A DNA stretch of 64,000 bases, taken from positions 76,412,501 through 76,476,500 of the forward strand of contig CATIUR010000003.1 of NCBI GenBank assembly GCA_949592205.1, in the 5' to 3' direction. Below are positions 1-10,209 of the stretch, one piece after another. Within the stretch, counting starts at the first letter, position 1, and every line of letters begins with the position of its first letter. This DNA is from Helichrysum umbraculigerum (Eukaryota > Streptophyta > Magnoliopsida > Asterales > Asteraceae). The notes under the pieces are model-generated. The model worked only from the letters and a program-made list of their open reading frames with translations, ran no database searches and had not been told where the DNA came from. The translations under genes and the position numbers were made by a program.

Positions 1-166
1 GTGACATCGTTTTGGTGCCTATCTGGCATCCGTCCGCATTGCTCGCAAGCAACGTATGTAATTGAGCCGGCAGTACTACGACATGCCCGACTAGATTGTT
101 TGTATTTATAAGAGTGCATGTATATCTATATACGTAACTAAATTGTAGTTGGCACCAAGTACTCGA
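1..166 (-). mobile_element. Minus-strand LTR fragment, left half (split by the chromovirus)
   Basis: No coding potential is seen. Read together with 10210 onward, with one CTCGA copy removed, the sequence lines up with the LARD LTR near 45140-45240: both have a TTTGTATTTATA block, then GCACC(A/G)AGT, then a TA-rich tract. This segment is therefore the inner part of a minus-strand LTR whose other half is 10210-12045. The LTR continues beyond the left edge of the window, so its 3' end and any internal region cannot be seen. The similarity is diverged and was judged by eye. Confidence 0.6.
162..166. repeat. Target site duplication CTCGA, left copy
   Basis: CTCGA immediately precedes the 5' LTR and recurs at 10210-10214 right after the 3' LTR. 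Five bases is the usual duplication size for Ty3/gypsy integrases. Confidence 0.95.
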
Positions 167-540
167 TGTAACAACCGCCAAATTAGGGCTAGTATTAGCG
201 CCTAATTCTTTGTTAATGCATGTAATTAGTTCTGTGTTAGGCTAATTTATGTATCGGATTATATGTTGGTTAATATATACAACTTTGCGATTTGATTAAA
301 TCGTACGCAACTTAAATAGAATGAGATTCTATTCTGTCAACACGGACGTTGGTGAACAAATGTTTATAAACTGAAATAACGCAATTATGACCGAAATGAT
401 ATTTTATAATAGTTAATAACTGCTTTGTACTACTCGAATAAAACTTACACAATCTAAAAACAAAAGTAATTAAATTTAACTTAATCTATTAAAGATTTAA
501 GGAAATAATCTAAATAAATTATTTAACAAGAGTTGTGAAT

Positions 541-607
541 TTATAAATATAATTAAACGCGTAAAATAAATATTTAACGCATAAACTACGGAGAAAACGA
601 ACACCGC
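541..607 (+). promoter_or_regulatory. Putative LTR promoter: TATA-like stretch plus AAACGAACACCGC block
   Basis: TTATAAATATAA (about 541-552) is the best TATA candidate upstream of the CT-rich leader. AAACGAACACCGC (595-607) recurs at 13903-13915 in the solo LTR, on the minus strand at 47314-47326 in the LARD LTR, and in weaker form at 53596-53607 in TR-GAG. The promoter role is inferred from position and conservation; the transcription start was not determined. Confidence 0.45.
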
Positions 608-858
608 AAGGTGAACGGGGGCTGAAAAGTGGAGGTTAAAACCCCCACTCTTTTTCTTTTCTTTCCACTTCCCATTTTCTTTCTCTCTCCTTTCTTTTCT
701 TCCTCTCTAATCACCAACCAAACCACCAACCAAAATACTCGCAAAATCGCTAATTACTACGTCAAAACAAGCTTGGATCATAGCCTCTCTTTGGAAGAAA
801 ACGTTCACCGCATCCCGATCTACATTCCTATCTTTTCGGATTTTCAATCCGACGCCGC

Positions 859-864
859 GTAAGT
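859..864 (+). other. Conserved GTAAGT, donor-like signal in the LTR
   Basis: GTAAGT follows the CT-rich leader and the TCTTTTCGGATT...AATCCGA inverted repeat. Its counterparts are GTAAGA at 14252 in the solo LTR, GTAAGT at 53856 in TR-GAG, and minus-strand GTAAG signals near 11557 and 46957 in the two minus-strand LTR families. It fits a plant 5' splice site; splicing itself is inference. Confidence 0.4.
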
Positions 865-1150
865 TTCCGACAAATCCCGACATCTCTCGTTTTTGATCAT
901 TTTTACTAGTTTGCGGTTTTAATAGGCTTAATATGTTCATATAAGGGTTGGGTAAAAGATTTGGACCCAACGGAAACCGGAAAACTCGTTTTCGACAAAA
1001 ATTCCGGCCATCAGACCGCTACGTCGCATTTGGCCAGGGGCCTCTGCGACGTCGCGGCCTACGTCGCATAAGAACCTCAACGTCGCACTAGCGACGCTGC
1101 CTCCTACGTCGCATTGATTTGCGAAGGTCGCATCATGCGACGTACATGCC

Positions 1151-1244
1151 CACGTCGCACCCGACGTCGCACCCGACGTCGCACCTGACGTCGCACCTGA
1201 CGTCGCACCTGACGTCGCACCCGACGTCGCACGCTACGTCGCAC
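1151..1244 (+). repeat. 12-bp tandem array of the palindrome GACGTC / CGTCGCA (5' LTR)
   Basis: Eight tandem units of about 12 bp, consensus (C/T)GACGTCGCACC. Scattered ACGTCGCA copies lie upstream from about 1018, and TGCGACGT occurs on the other strand. The core ACGT inside GACGTC resembles plant bZIP (C-box) sites. The identical array is in the 3' LTR at 8940-9033. Confidence 0.85.
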
Positions 1245-1590
1245 ATAACAGACCCTTGAAAGGTCAGATTTTACTAAGTGTCGAACTTACACAACTTCAA
1301 ATACTTATGTCATACGACTTAACAAACGTCATAGAACATACTTTCTATTACAATTACACTAAATTGCGTTATAAATGATAAACTTTAATTATAACAAATC
1401 ACCAACGGGCCGTATACTTTGATATAAATGAGAACGAACCAACATTTAACACAACGGGGTATGAACAACTAGCCTAGATGGTCTTGCGAGACATCTACTT
1501 ACTTAACCTTATGTGTTTAGGCACTAGAAGGTTACGGGTTCGGAGAACCTACTTGCTTTACTACTACTTGCTAATTACTACTGCTCGACT

Positions 1591-1599
1591 CAGGTGAGT
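1591..1599 (+). other. Conserved CAG-GTGAGT signal in the LTR
   Basis: CAGGTGAGT matches the plant 5' splice-site consensus and is followed by an AGCCCC/TTTTACTGTTTT block. The same module occurs at 9380 (3' LTR), 15434 (solo LTR), 54605 and 59332 (TR-GAG LTRs), and on the minus strand at 10889-10897, 45819-45827 and 50911-50919. A TATCTCAG acceptor-like site follows at about 2094-2101. Confidence 0.5.
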
Positions 1600-2423
1600 C
1601 TTACAGCCCCACTTTTACTGTTTTATACTTTGGGGTGAGATACTTAGCAACTGTTTTACGTATGAACACAATGTACTGAACTGAAAACATTACTGATTAC
1701 AAACAAACGCATGAGTTACTTTTATCCACTGAAAGCCTCCTTATCGTAAGTTGTTAGTTATGGTCTTAAGCGCGAGTACTAGTAAATGGATCCATTTGGG
1801 ACTGACAATCCCTGTCTGGGGTGGTAGCGCCACCACGTACTGATTTACACGTAGAAACAGACATATTAGTATTTGTTACATATGAGTGTGCGGATAGCAC
1901 TCACGGGGGTACGTGATTTATTTCACACTACACGGTTAAGCTTCAACTTATGAGCTCATGGCACTGTACTGATATACTGATTAACTTACTTTGCTTGATA
2001 GCAATACGGGTACATACTTGTGGTTCATAACATTTACTTATTACTAAACCTGTGAGATTCACCAACCTTTTTGGTTGACACTTTCTAGCTTTGTATCTCA
2101 GGTACACTTACGGAGTAGGTTCACTCCGGGATTGCTAGCTAGAGTCGCATGATTTACAAACTGCATTTAACGAAGATTCTTTGGCATTATCTTTTGTAAC
2201 TATGATTATGTAATAGAATCTTCCGCTATACGCGCGGACTCTAGGAAACTACATTTTTGTGTACGAAAACCTACGGTTTTCAAACGATTCAAATTATGAA
2301 GTGTAACTATTTTACAAACGTCTCATTTAGAGGTCGTTTGCTATATATCTTGTGCTTTGTATATTGATTAGTAACACTCAAAGTATGCTTCCGCAAACCG
2401 TTAAATTTGGGGGTGTTACAGAT

Positions 2424-2435
2424 TGGTATCAGAGC
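2424..2435 (+). other. Primer binding site, tRNA-Met type
   Basis: TGGTATCAGAGC lies three bases after the 5' LTR end and matches the initiator tRNA-Met primer site usual in plant LTR retrotransposons. It is where minus-strand DNA synthesis would start. Confidence 0.9.
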
Positions 2436-2741
2436 CTAAGGTTATAGTGAACTAGGTTGCATTTAGTGGGCCTAGACTATGACCATTAGGCAGTATTCTC
2501 TTATTAGACATGACTAGTTCAGGAATTACAGCATACAACTTTAATTTAACATAGCCTGATCAACTATGTACAATTAAGGAAAGATGATGTAAGATCTGAA
2601 ATGATTATGTTGAACAGGGATACGTTAGTTGACTCTGACTACGAGAGAACCGGACCATTACTTGATACGTGCTAGACACTAGGCTGGATATGATATATGT
2701 ATATATATTGGCCTCAAACTTACTAACGCTTTGTCTCAGAA

Positions 2742-3227
2742 ATGGCAAACATCCCATCCAACTCGTCTCGTTCTCAAACCGGGTCGCAGAACCCAAGGGT
2801 AGCAAGGAGGAACGCTAGGTTGCCTCGAGCTGGCCCATACCCCACTCACTTCACCTTGCCGGCCTTAGCCGCTAGGGTGAACCAACACGAGCAACGACTT
2901 CGCACCATGGATGTCGTGTTGCAAGAAACCAACGAAAACTGGAGACTTACATCTCTCGAACGCATAGAACAAGTCTCCGACGATCTGGAAACCACTAACA
3001 ACAACATGGACGTCCTTCGCAACCAAATAATAGAAATAAGGGTGGAAAATGCCCTTCTGCAACAAAGGATGGATGAATATGTGCAACGCTCACTTGAGGC
3101 AGAAGAGTATGCGCGTGGACTAACCCAACGACTAGCACTAGCAGAAGACAACGCCCGACAAGCTAGCAGGCTTGCAAACACTGTGGACCGTCTTGTCACG
3201 ATGATGGAGCAGATTAACCTACGTTAA
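2742..3227 (+). CDS. Extra coiled-coil ORF between primer site and gag (unknown function)
   Basis: A 161-aa protein lying between the primer site and gag, where standard chromoviruses carry no gene. The N-terminal 50 residues are Ser/Arg/Pro-rich. Residues about 55-160 are rich in Glu, Gln, Leu and Arg with heptad-like spacing, which suggests a long coiled coil. There is no zinc knuckle or catalytic motif, so I recognise no family. The ATG is three bases after TTGTCTCAG, a good plant 3' splice site, so the frame could be reached by splicing from a donor in the LTR. It is intact in a young element, which argues that it is or recently was functional. A role beside Gag assembly is a guess. Confidence 0.65.
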   Translation: MANIPSNSSRSQTGSQNPRVARRNARLPRAGPYPTHFTLPALAARVNQHEQRLRTMDVVLQETNENWRLTSLERIEQVSDDLETTNNNMDVLRNQIIEIRVENALLQQRMDEYVQRSLEAEEYARGLTQRLALAEDNARQASRLANTVDRLVTMMEQINLR

Positions 3228-3509
3228 GACTAGTGTAGCCTTTGTCTTGTAATCTAGTAACTATCTAAGCACTACTCTACGTTTCAGTCGGATGTAACAA
3301 TTCCCGACATCTTTTGTAATACATCTGTAGGATGTAACCTTTGAACTCGTATCATCTATCAAATATTTCTTGTTGTTCAACTCATATTAATTGCCATAAT
3401 TCTTTTTCATATTGATGTGATGTATTACCATCTTTATACATGTACATCTGAAATACATACAACTTTCTTGCAAAATCTCACGTATCTCCATTTCTTTTAT
3501 TGAAGAGTC
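3228..3509 (+). other. Spacer between the extra ORF and gag-pol
   Basis: About 280 bp of AT-rich sequence without an ORF. I see no clear splice acceptor next to the gag ATG, so the route to gag-pol translation is not evident. Confidence 0.5.
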
Positions 3510-6500
3510 ATGCCGCCAAAGACAAGACCTTACACGGATGCTCAGATCACTTCACTCATAACCCAGGCGGTTACTGAAGCCTTAGCTCGGAACACTCCAC
3601 CTGGTTCCACAAGAAACAGCGATGCCGCTGAAACTTCTGCTGCTAAACCTTGTTCATACAAGGATTTTCAAAACTGCAAACCCTTGAGCTTCAAGGGGAT
3701 CGAAGGAGCCATCGGACTTATTAGATGGTTTGAAAAGATGGAATCCGTTTTCCGCATCAGCAAATGTGCGGAGGACGACAAAGTCAAATTCTCCACCTGC
3801 ACCCTCGAGGATGGTGCCCTCTCGTGGTGGAATTCCTATACCCAGTCTGTGGGTATTGATACAGCTTATCTACTCCCTTGGGAGGATCTGAAGAAAATGC
3901 TCACTGATGAGTATTGCCCGGCCGAACAACTCTACAAACTGGACGAAGAGTTCTGGAACTTGAAAGTACAAGGAACTGACATCGTTGGATACACCACCAG
4001 ATTCCAACAACTCACCGTCCTTCGCCCAACTATGGCGGGTACTGAACCCGAAAAGATCAAGAAGTATATCCGCGGCCTCCCGGAACCTGTCCGGGGAAAT
4101 GTCGCCTCATCAAAACAAACCACACTTCATGGTGCCATTCGGTTGGCCCATGAACTTCTAGCCATGAACGAGGACCCCGAACCACCCACTCCATCTTCCA
4201 ACAGCAACAAAAGAAAGTGGTCTGACAATCACAACAACCACCAAAACAAGAAACCTGAAACCATTAAAGCCTACATCTCCAGTTCTGATGACAAGGGGGT
4301 GTACAAGGGAACCAAGCCCTATTGCCCAAAGTGCCAACGACACCACCATGGTTCGTGTCCCTGCAGCAAGTGTAAAAGATTTGGACACTTGGCTAGGGAC
4401 TGTAGATCAAACACCACTGACATCAACACCTCGGCACCAAAGACTTGTTATGGGTGCAACGGTACGGGGCATTTCAAGAAAGACTGCCCGAAGCTGAACA
4501 ACAACAACAACAGGAACAACAACAATGCTCGAGGAAGAGCCTTTGTACTGAAATCTGGGGAAGCCCGTCAAGACCCGAATGTGGTCACGGGTACGTTTCT
4601 TCTCAACAACTTGACTGCATCTGTATTATTTGATACCGGTGCTGATAAGAGCTTTATTTCCGACGAATTTTACCCACTACTTGACACTACACCTATTGCC
4701 TTAGATTCTAAGTACACAATAGAATTGGCAAACGGAAAACTTATTGAGGCTGACAGTGTGGTACCTAATTGCACTCTGAACTTAGCTAACGAGCTCTTTC
4801 CCATTGACTTGATACCTGTCGAAATCGGCAGCTTTGACATCATCGTCGGTATGGATTGGTTGTCCAAGCACCGAGCCGAAATCGTTTGTTTCGAGAAAAT
4901 TGTACGCATTCCTCTCGTCACCGGTGGGACTTTGAGCATACAAGGGGAGACTGGTGGGACGAGAATAAACATCATTTCTTACATGAAAACCCGAAAGTAC
5001 TTGAGAAAAGGGTACCAGGCAATCCTCGCACACGTTATGGAGAAAAAGTCGGTGGAAAAGCGACTTGAGGATGTGCCTATCGTTCAAGACTTCCCAGAAG
5101 TCTTTCCTGAAGACTTGCCTGGCCTTCCGCCAACTAGACAAGTCGAATTCTCTATTGACCTTGTGCCCGGCGCAGCACCCGTGGCACGAGCCCCTTACCG
5201 ACTAGCCCCATCAGAACTTCAGGAGTTGTCTACTCAGTTACAGGAACTCCTGGACAAGGGATTTATTCGACCAAGTTCCTCACCTTGGGGAGCTCCGGTC
5301 CTGTTTGTGAAAAAGAAAGACGGTTCTTTCCGCATGTGCATCGACTACCGTGAACTCAACAAATTAACTGTCAAGAACCGTTACCCACTTCCTCGCATTG
5401 ATGACCTGTTTGACCAACTTCAGGGATCGAGTTTTTACTCAAAGATCGATCTACGGTCTGGTTACCACCAACTCCGAGTTCGTGATGAAGATATTCCTAA
5501 AACTGCTTTCCGAACTCGCTACGGGCATTATGAATTCCAAGTGATGCCATTCGGCTTAACCAACGCACCGGCAGTATTCATGGATCTTATGAATCGGGTG
5601 TGCAAACCTTACCTTGACAAGTTTGTTATCGTATTTATCGATGATATCTTGATTTACTCGCGCACTGAACATGAACACGCGCAACACCTGACAACCATCC
5701 TAGAGCTGCTCAAACACGAAGAGTTGTACGCCAAATTCTCTAAGTGTGAGTTCTGGATGAAAACCGTTCAATTCCTCGGACACGTCATTGACAATCAAGG
5801 GATTCATGTTGATCCTTCAAAAATCGAGGCTATCAAGGGTTGGCAAGCTCCTACTACTCCGACCGAGGTACGCCAATTCTTAGGGCTCGCCGGGTACTAC
5901 AGGCGATTCATTGAGAACTTTTCGAAAATAGCCCTACCTCTCACTGCACTGACTCAAAAAGAAAAGAAGTTCGATTGGACTGACAAACAGGAGTCAGCTT
6001 TCCAGCTACTAAAACAGAAACTCTGCAGTGCACCTATCTTATCTTTACCCGAAGGTAACGATGACTTCGTGGTATACTGTGATGCTTCACACCAAGGTCT
6101 TGGTTGCGTGTTGATGCAACGAGACAAGGTCATCGCTTACGCCTCTCGACAACTCAAGGTCCACGAAAAGAATTACACAACTCATGACCTGGAGTTGGGG
6201 GCTGTTGTATTCGCTCTAAAAATCTGGAGACACTACTTATACGGTACCAAGTGTACAATCTTTACTGACCATAAAAGTCTCCAACATATCTTCGATCAAA
6301 AGGATCTCAACATGAGGCAACGTCGATGGGTCGAGTTGCTTACTGATTATGACTGCGAAATCCGTTATCATCCGGGCAAGGCGAATGTTGTCGCCGATGC
6401 CTTAAGCCGAAAAGAACGAGTGAAACCACTTCGAGTTCGAGCTCTTGGTATGACCATTCACAACGATCTCATCAATCAAACCCTCACCGCTCAACTCGAA

Positions 6501-7922
6501 GCACTCAAACCAGGAAACGTGATAAACGAGGCCTTGCGGGGCATGGACAAACAATTTGAAACCAAACCTAACGGGGCCAAATACTTCTCGAATCGAATCT
6601 GGTTACCAAGCTTTGGAAACCTTCGAGACTTGGTGATGAATGAAGCTCACAAGTCTAAATACTCTATACACCCCGGTGCCGACAAAATGTACCACGGCAT
6701 CAAGGAACTGTACTGGTGGCCCAACATGAAATCTGACATTGCAAATTATGTTGGCAAGTGTCTTACTTGTTCCAAGGTTAAAGCTGAACACCAGAAACCT
6801 TCAGGTTTGCTGCAACAACCCGAAATACCACAATGGAAATGGGAGCAGATCACCATGGATTTCATTACTAAACTCCCGAAAACTTCTAGCGGTTGCGATA
6901 CCATTTGGGTGATCGTCGACCGACTCACTAAATCTGCTCATTTCCTAGCCATCAAGGAAACTGATAAGATGGAACGGTTGACACGGATCTACCTGAAAGA
7001 GATCGTGTCAAGACACGGTGTGCCCATCTCAATCATCTCCGACCGAGATGCTCGGTTTACTTCTCGCTTCTGGCAATCACTACAGAAATCTCTTGGTACT
7101 CGTCTGGATATGAGTACGGCTTACCATCCTCAAACCGATGGCCAGAGCGAACGAACCATACAAACACTGGAGGACATGCTACGAGCCTGCGTAGTTGACT
7201 TCAGTAAAAACTGGGAAAATCACTTGCCGTTGTGCGAGTTCTCGTACAACAACAGTTATCACACCAGCATAAAGGCAGCACCCTTCGAGGCACTGTACGG
7301 TCGTAAGTGCCGGTCACCTATCTGTTGGACTGAGGTGGGAGATACACAACTCACCGGTCCAGAAATCATACATGAAACAACTGAAAAGATCGTCGGCATA
7401 CAAAACCGACTAAAAGCCGCGCGTGATCGTCAGAAAAGCTATGCTGACGTGAGACGCAAACACCTTGAGTTCCAAGTAGGGGACAAGGTACTTCTCAAAG
7501 TGGCACCGTGGAAAGGTGTCATTCGATTCGGAAAACGAGGCAAACTAAATCCTAGATACATCGGGCCATTCGAAATCCTTGAAAAGATTGGTTCGGTGGC
7601 ATACCGCCTACAACTCCCTGCTGAGCTTAACAGCGTTCACAACACATTCCACATCTCTAATCTGAAGAAATGTCTGTCTGACGAGACACTGATTATACCG
7701 CTCGACGAAATACAACTCGATGATAAACTTCATTTTGTCGAGGAACCTATGGAAATAATGGACCGCGAGGTCAAACAACTAAAACAGAGTCGTATTCCCA
7801 TCGTAAAAGTCAGGTGGAATTCTAGACGTGGTCCTGAATTCACTTGGGAACGGGAGGACCAAATGCGACTGAAATACCCACATCTCTTCCCCGACAACGC
7901 ACCGACAGTGCAAACGAGCTAA
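3510..7922 (+). CDS. Intact gag-pol polyprotein of the chromovirus
   Basis: A single 1470-aa frame. Retrotransposon Gag (about 60-220, WWN motif) is followed by two CCHC zinc knuckles (Cys285 and Cys313 onward). The aspartic protease has DTG at Asp375. Reverse transcriptase spans about 560-760 with catalytic FIDDIL (Asp711/Asp712). RNase H starts near Asp858. The integrase HHCC zinc domain begins near His1054, with catalytic Asp1117, Asp1178 and Glu1214 (35 residues between the last two). The C-terminal segment from about 1409 to 1460, with paired aromatic and EFTWERED-type residues, matches a Tekay-class chromodomain, which directs integration to chromatin. All catalytic residues I looked for are present and there is no internal stop. 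The Gag and Pol products act in cytoplasmic particles and then in the nucleus. Family assignment is from remembered family features. Confidence 0.96.
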   Translation: MPPKTRPYTDAQITSLITQAVTEALARNTPPGSTRNSDAAETSAAKPCSYKDFQNCKPLSFKGIEGAIGLIRWFEKMESVFRISKCAEDDKVKFSTCTLEDGALSWWNSYTQSVGIDTAYLLPWEDLKKMLTDEYCPAEQLYKLDEEFWNLKVQGTDIVGYTTRFQQLTVLRPTMAGTEPEKIKKYIRGLPEPVRGNVASSKQTTLHGAIRLAHELLAMNEDPEPPTPSSNSNKRKWSDNHNNHQNKKPETIKAYISSSDDKGVYKGTKPYCPKCQRHHHGSCPCSKCKRFGHLARDCRSNTTDINTSAPKTCYGCNGTGHFKKDCPKLNNNNNRNNNNARGRAFVLKSGEARQDPNVVTGTFLLNNLTASVLFDTGADKSFISDEFYPLLDTTPIALDSKYTIELANGKLIEADSVVPNCTLNLANELFPIDLIPVEIGSFDIIVGMDWLSKHRAEIVCFEKIVRIPLVTGGTLSIQGETGGTRINIISYMKTRKYLRKGYQAILAHVMEKKSVEKRLEDVPIVQDFPEVFPEDLPGLPPTRQVEFSIDLVPGAAPVARAPYRLAPSELQELSTQLQELLDKGFIRPSSSPWGAPVLFVKKKDGSFRMCIDYRELNKLTVKNRYPLPRIDDLFDQLQGSSFYSKIDLRSGYHQLRVRDEDIPKTAFRTRYGHYEFQVMPFGLTNAPAVFMDLMNRVCKPYLDKFVIVFIDDILIYSRTEHEHAQHLTTILELLKHEELYAKFSKCEFWMKTVQFLGHVIDNQGIHVDPSKIEAIKGWQAPTTPTEVRQFLGLAGYYRRFIENFSKIALPLTALTQKEKKFDWTDKQESAFQLLKQKLCSAPILSLPEGNDDFVVYCDASHQGLGCVLMQRDKVIAYASRQLKVHEKNYTTHDLELGAVVFALKIWRHYLYGTKCTIFTDHKSLQHIFDQKDLNMRQRRWVELLTDYDCEIRYHPGKANVVADALSRKERVKPLRVRALGMTIHNDLINQTLTAQLEALKPGNVINEALRGMDKQFETKPNGAKYFSNRIWLPSFGNLRDLVMNEAHKSKYSIHPGADKMYHGIKELYWWPNMKSDIANYVGKCLTCSKVKAEHQKPSGLLQQPEIPQWKWEQITMDFITKLPKTSSGCDTIWVIVDRLTKSAHFLAIKETDKMERLTRIYLKEIVSRHGVPISIISDRDARFTSRFWQSLQKSLGTRLDMSTAYHPQTDGQSERTIQTLEDMLRACVVDFSKNWENHLPLCEFSYNNSYHTSIKAAPFEALYGRKCRSPICWTEVGDTQLTGPEIIHETTEKIVGIQNRLKAARDRQKSYADVRRKHLEFQVGDKVLLKVAPWKGVIRFGKRGKLNPRYIGPFEILEKIGSVAYRLQLPAELNSVHNTFHISNLKKCLSDETLIIPLDEIQLDDKLHFVEEPMEIMDREVKQLKQSRIPIVKVRWNSRRGPEFTWEREDQMRLKYPHLFPDNAPTVQTS

Positions 7923-7955
7923 TTTCGGGACGAAATTCTTTTAACAAGGGGAGAA
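7921..7955 (+). promoter_or_regulatory. Polypurine tract with adjoining palindrome
   Basis: AATTTCGGGACGAAATT (7921-7937) is an inverted repeat with a three-base loop. The purine tract ACAAGGGGAGAA (7944-7955) abuts the 3' LTR and would prime plus-strand synthesis. Near-identical palindromes occur beside the LARD tract (47896-47912) and the TR-GAG tract (57829-57847). Confidence 0.85.
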
Positions 7956-10209
7956 TGTAACAACCGCCAAATTAGGGCTAGTATTAGCGCCTAATTCTTT
8001 GTTAATGCATGTAATTAGTTCTGTGTTAGGCTAATTTATGTATCAGATTATATGTTGGTTAATATATACAACTTTGCGATTTGATTAAATCGTACGCAAC
8101 TTAAATAGAATGAGATTCTATTCTGTCAACACGGACGTTGGTGAACAAATGTTTATAAACTGAAATAACGCAATTATGACCGAAATGATATTTTATAATA
8201 GTTAATAACTGCTTTGTACTACTCGAATAAAACTTACACAATCTAAAAACAAAAGTAATTAAATTTAACTTAATCTATTAAAGATTTAAGGAAATAATCT
8301 AAATAAATTATTTAACAAGAGTTGTGAATTTATAAATATAATTAAACGCGTAAAATAAATATTTAACGCATAAACTACGGAGAAAACGAACACCGCAAGG
8401 TGAACGGGGGCTGAAAAGTGGAGGTTAAAACCCCCACTCTTTTTCTTTTCTTTCCACTTCCCATTTTCTTTCTCTCTCCTTTCTTTTCTTCCTCTCTAAT
8501 CACCAACCAAACCACCAACCAAAATACTCGCAAAATCGCTAATTACTACGTCAAAACAAGCTTGGATCATAGCCTCTCTTTGGAAGAAAACGTTCACCGC
8601 ATCCCGATCTACATTCCTATCTTTTCGGATTTTCAATCCGACGCCGCGTAAGTTTCCGACAAATCCCGACATCTCTCGTTTTTGATCATTTTTACTAGTT
8701 TGCGGTTTTAATAGGCTTAATATGTTCATATAAGGGTTGGGTAAAAGATTTGGACCCAACGGAAACCGGAAAACTCGTTTTCGACAAAAATTCCGGCCAT
8801 CAGACCGCTACGTCGCATTTGGCCAGGGGCCTCTGCGACGTCGCGGCCTACGTCGCATAAGAACCTCAACGTCGCACTAGCGACGCTGCCTCCTACGTCG
8901 CATTGATTTGCGAAGGTCGCATCATGCGACGTACATGCCCACGTCGCACCCGACGTCGCACCCGACGTCGCACCTGACGTCGCACCTGACGTCGCACCTG
9001 ACGTCGCACCCGACGTCGCACGCTACGTCGCACATAACAGACCCTTGAAAGGTCAGATTTTACTAAGTGTCGAACTTACACAACTTCAAATACTTATGTC
9101 ATACGACTTAACAAACGTCATAGAACATACTTTCTATTACAATTACACTAAATTGCGTTATAAATGATAAACTTTAATTATAACAAATCACCAACGGGCC
9201 GTATACTTTGATATAAATGAGAACGAACCAACATTTAACACAACGGGGTATGAACAACTAGCCTAGATGGTCTTGCGAGACATCTACTTACTTAACCTTA
9301 TGTGTTTAGGCACTAGAAGGTTACGGGTTCGGAGAACCTACTTGCTTTACTACTACTTGCTAATTACTACTGCTCGACTCAGGTGAGTCTTACAGCCCCA
9401 CTTTTACTGTTTTATACTTTGGGGTGAGATACTTAGCAACTGTTTTACGTATGAACACAATGTACTGAACTGAAAACATTACTGATTACAAACAAACGCA
9501 TGAGTTACTTTTATCCACTGAAAGCCTCCTTATCGTAAGTTGTTAGTTATGGTCTTAAGCGCGAGTACTAGTAAATGGATCCATTTGGGACTGACAATCC
9601 CTGTCTGGGGTGGTAGCGCCACCACGTACTGATTTACACGTAGAAACAGACATATTAGTATTTGTTACATATGAGTGTGCGGATAGCACTCACGGGGGTA
9701 CGTGATTTATTTCACACTACACGGTTAAGCTTCAACTTATGAGCTCATGGCACTGTACTGATATACTGATTAACTTACTTTGCTTGATAGCAATACGGGT
9801 ACATACTTGTGGTTCATAACATTTACTTATTACTAAACCTGTGAGATTCACCAACCTTTTTGGTTGACACTTTCTAGCTTTGTATCTCAGGTACACTTAC
9901 GGAGTAGGTTCACTCCGGGATTGCTAGCTAGAGTCGCATGATTTACAAACTGCATTTAACGAAGATTCTTTGGCATTATCTTTTGTAACTATGATTATGT
10001 AATAGAATCTTCCGCTATACGCGCGGACTCTAGGAAACTACATTTTTGTGTACGAAAACCTACGGTTTTCAAACGATTCAAATTATGAAGTGTAACTATT
10101 TTACAAACGTCTCATTTAGAGGTCGTTTGCTATATATCTTGTGCTTTGTATATTGATTAGTAACACTCAAAGTATGCTTCCGCAAACCGTTAAATTTGGG
10201 GGTGTTACA
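7956..10209 (+). repeat. 3' LTR of the chromovirus
   Basis: 2254 bp, starting TGTAACAACCGCC and ending GGGGGTGTTACA, then the CTCGA duplication. It matches the 5' LTR throughout at a fixed offset; one substitution was noticed (8045). It contains the same CGTCGCA array (8940-9033) and the same donor-like signals. Confidence 0.95.

Larger units (their letters stand above)
167..2420 (+). repeat. 5' LTR of the chromovirus
   Basis: Begins TGTAACAACCGCC and ends GGGGGTGTTACA. Going 3', it holds a TATA-like stretch (about 541-551), an AAACGAACACCGC block (595-607), a CT-rich tract (about 640-705), a short inverted repeat TCGGATT/AATCCGA followed by GTAAGT (859-864), a CGTCGCA motif array (about 1013-1245), CAG-GTGAGT (1591-1599), a TATCTCAG site (CAG 2099-2101) and GCTTCCGCA close to the end. 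The same signals recur in the same order in the solo LTR and the TR-GAG LTRs. Short open frames such as the one at 629-862 are CT-rich leader and not believable genes. Confidence 0.95.
167..10209 (+). mobile_element. Complete Tekay/Del-type chromovirus (Ty3/gypsy LTR retrotransposon)
   Basis: A 10,043-bp element bounded by two 2254-bp LTRs and flanked by the 5-bp duplication CTCGA (162-166 and 10210-10214). In order it has a tRNA-Met-type primer site, a 161-aa extra ORF, one uninterrupted gag-pol ORF of 1470 aa ending in a chromodomain-like segment, and a polypurine tract. The two LTRs have the same length and a constant offset of 7789. I noticed only one difference (G at 256, A at 8045), although the comparison was not exhaustive. 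Near-identical LTRs and intact ORFs mean a very recent insertion that may still be competent. The element sits inside an older minus-strand LTR. Confidence 0.95.

Noticed and set aside
629..862. 77-aa open frame in the chromovirus LTR (also 8418-8651) and similar ones at 14037-14255, 53609-53887 and 58336-58614
   Set aside because: These cover the CT-rich leader. The peptides are low-complexity Ser/Pro/Phe and end at the conserved GTAAG signal. More likely transcribed leader than protein.
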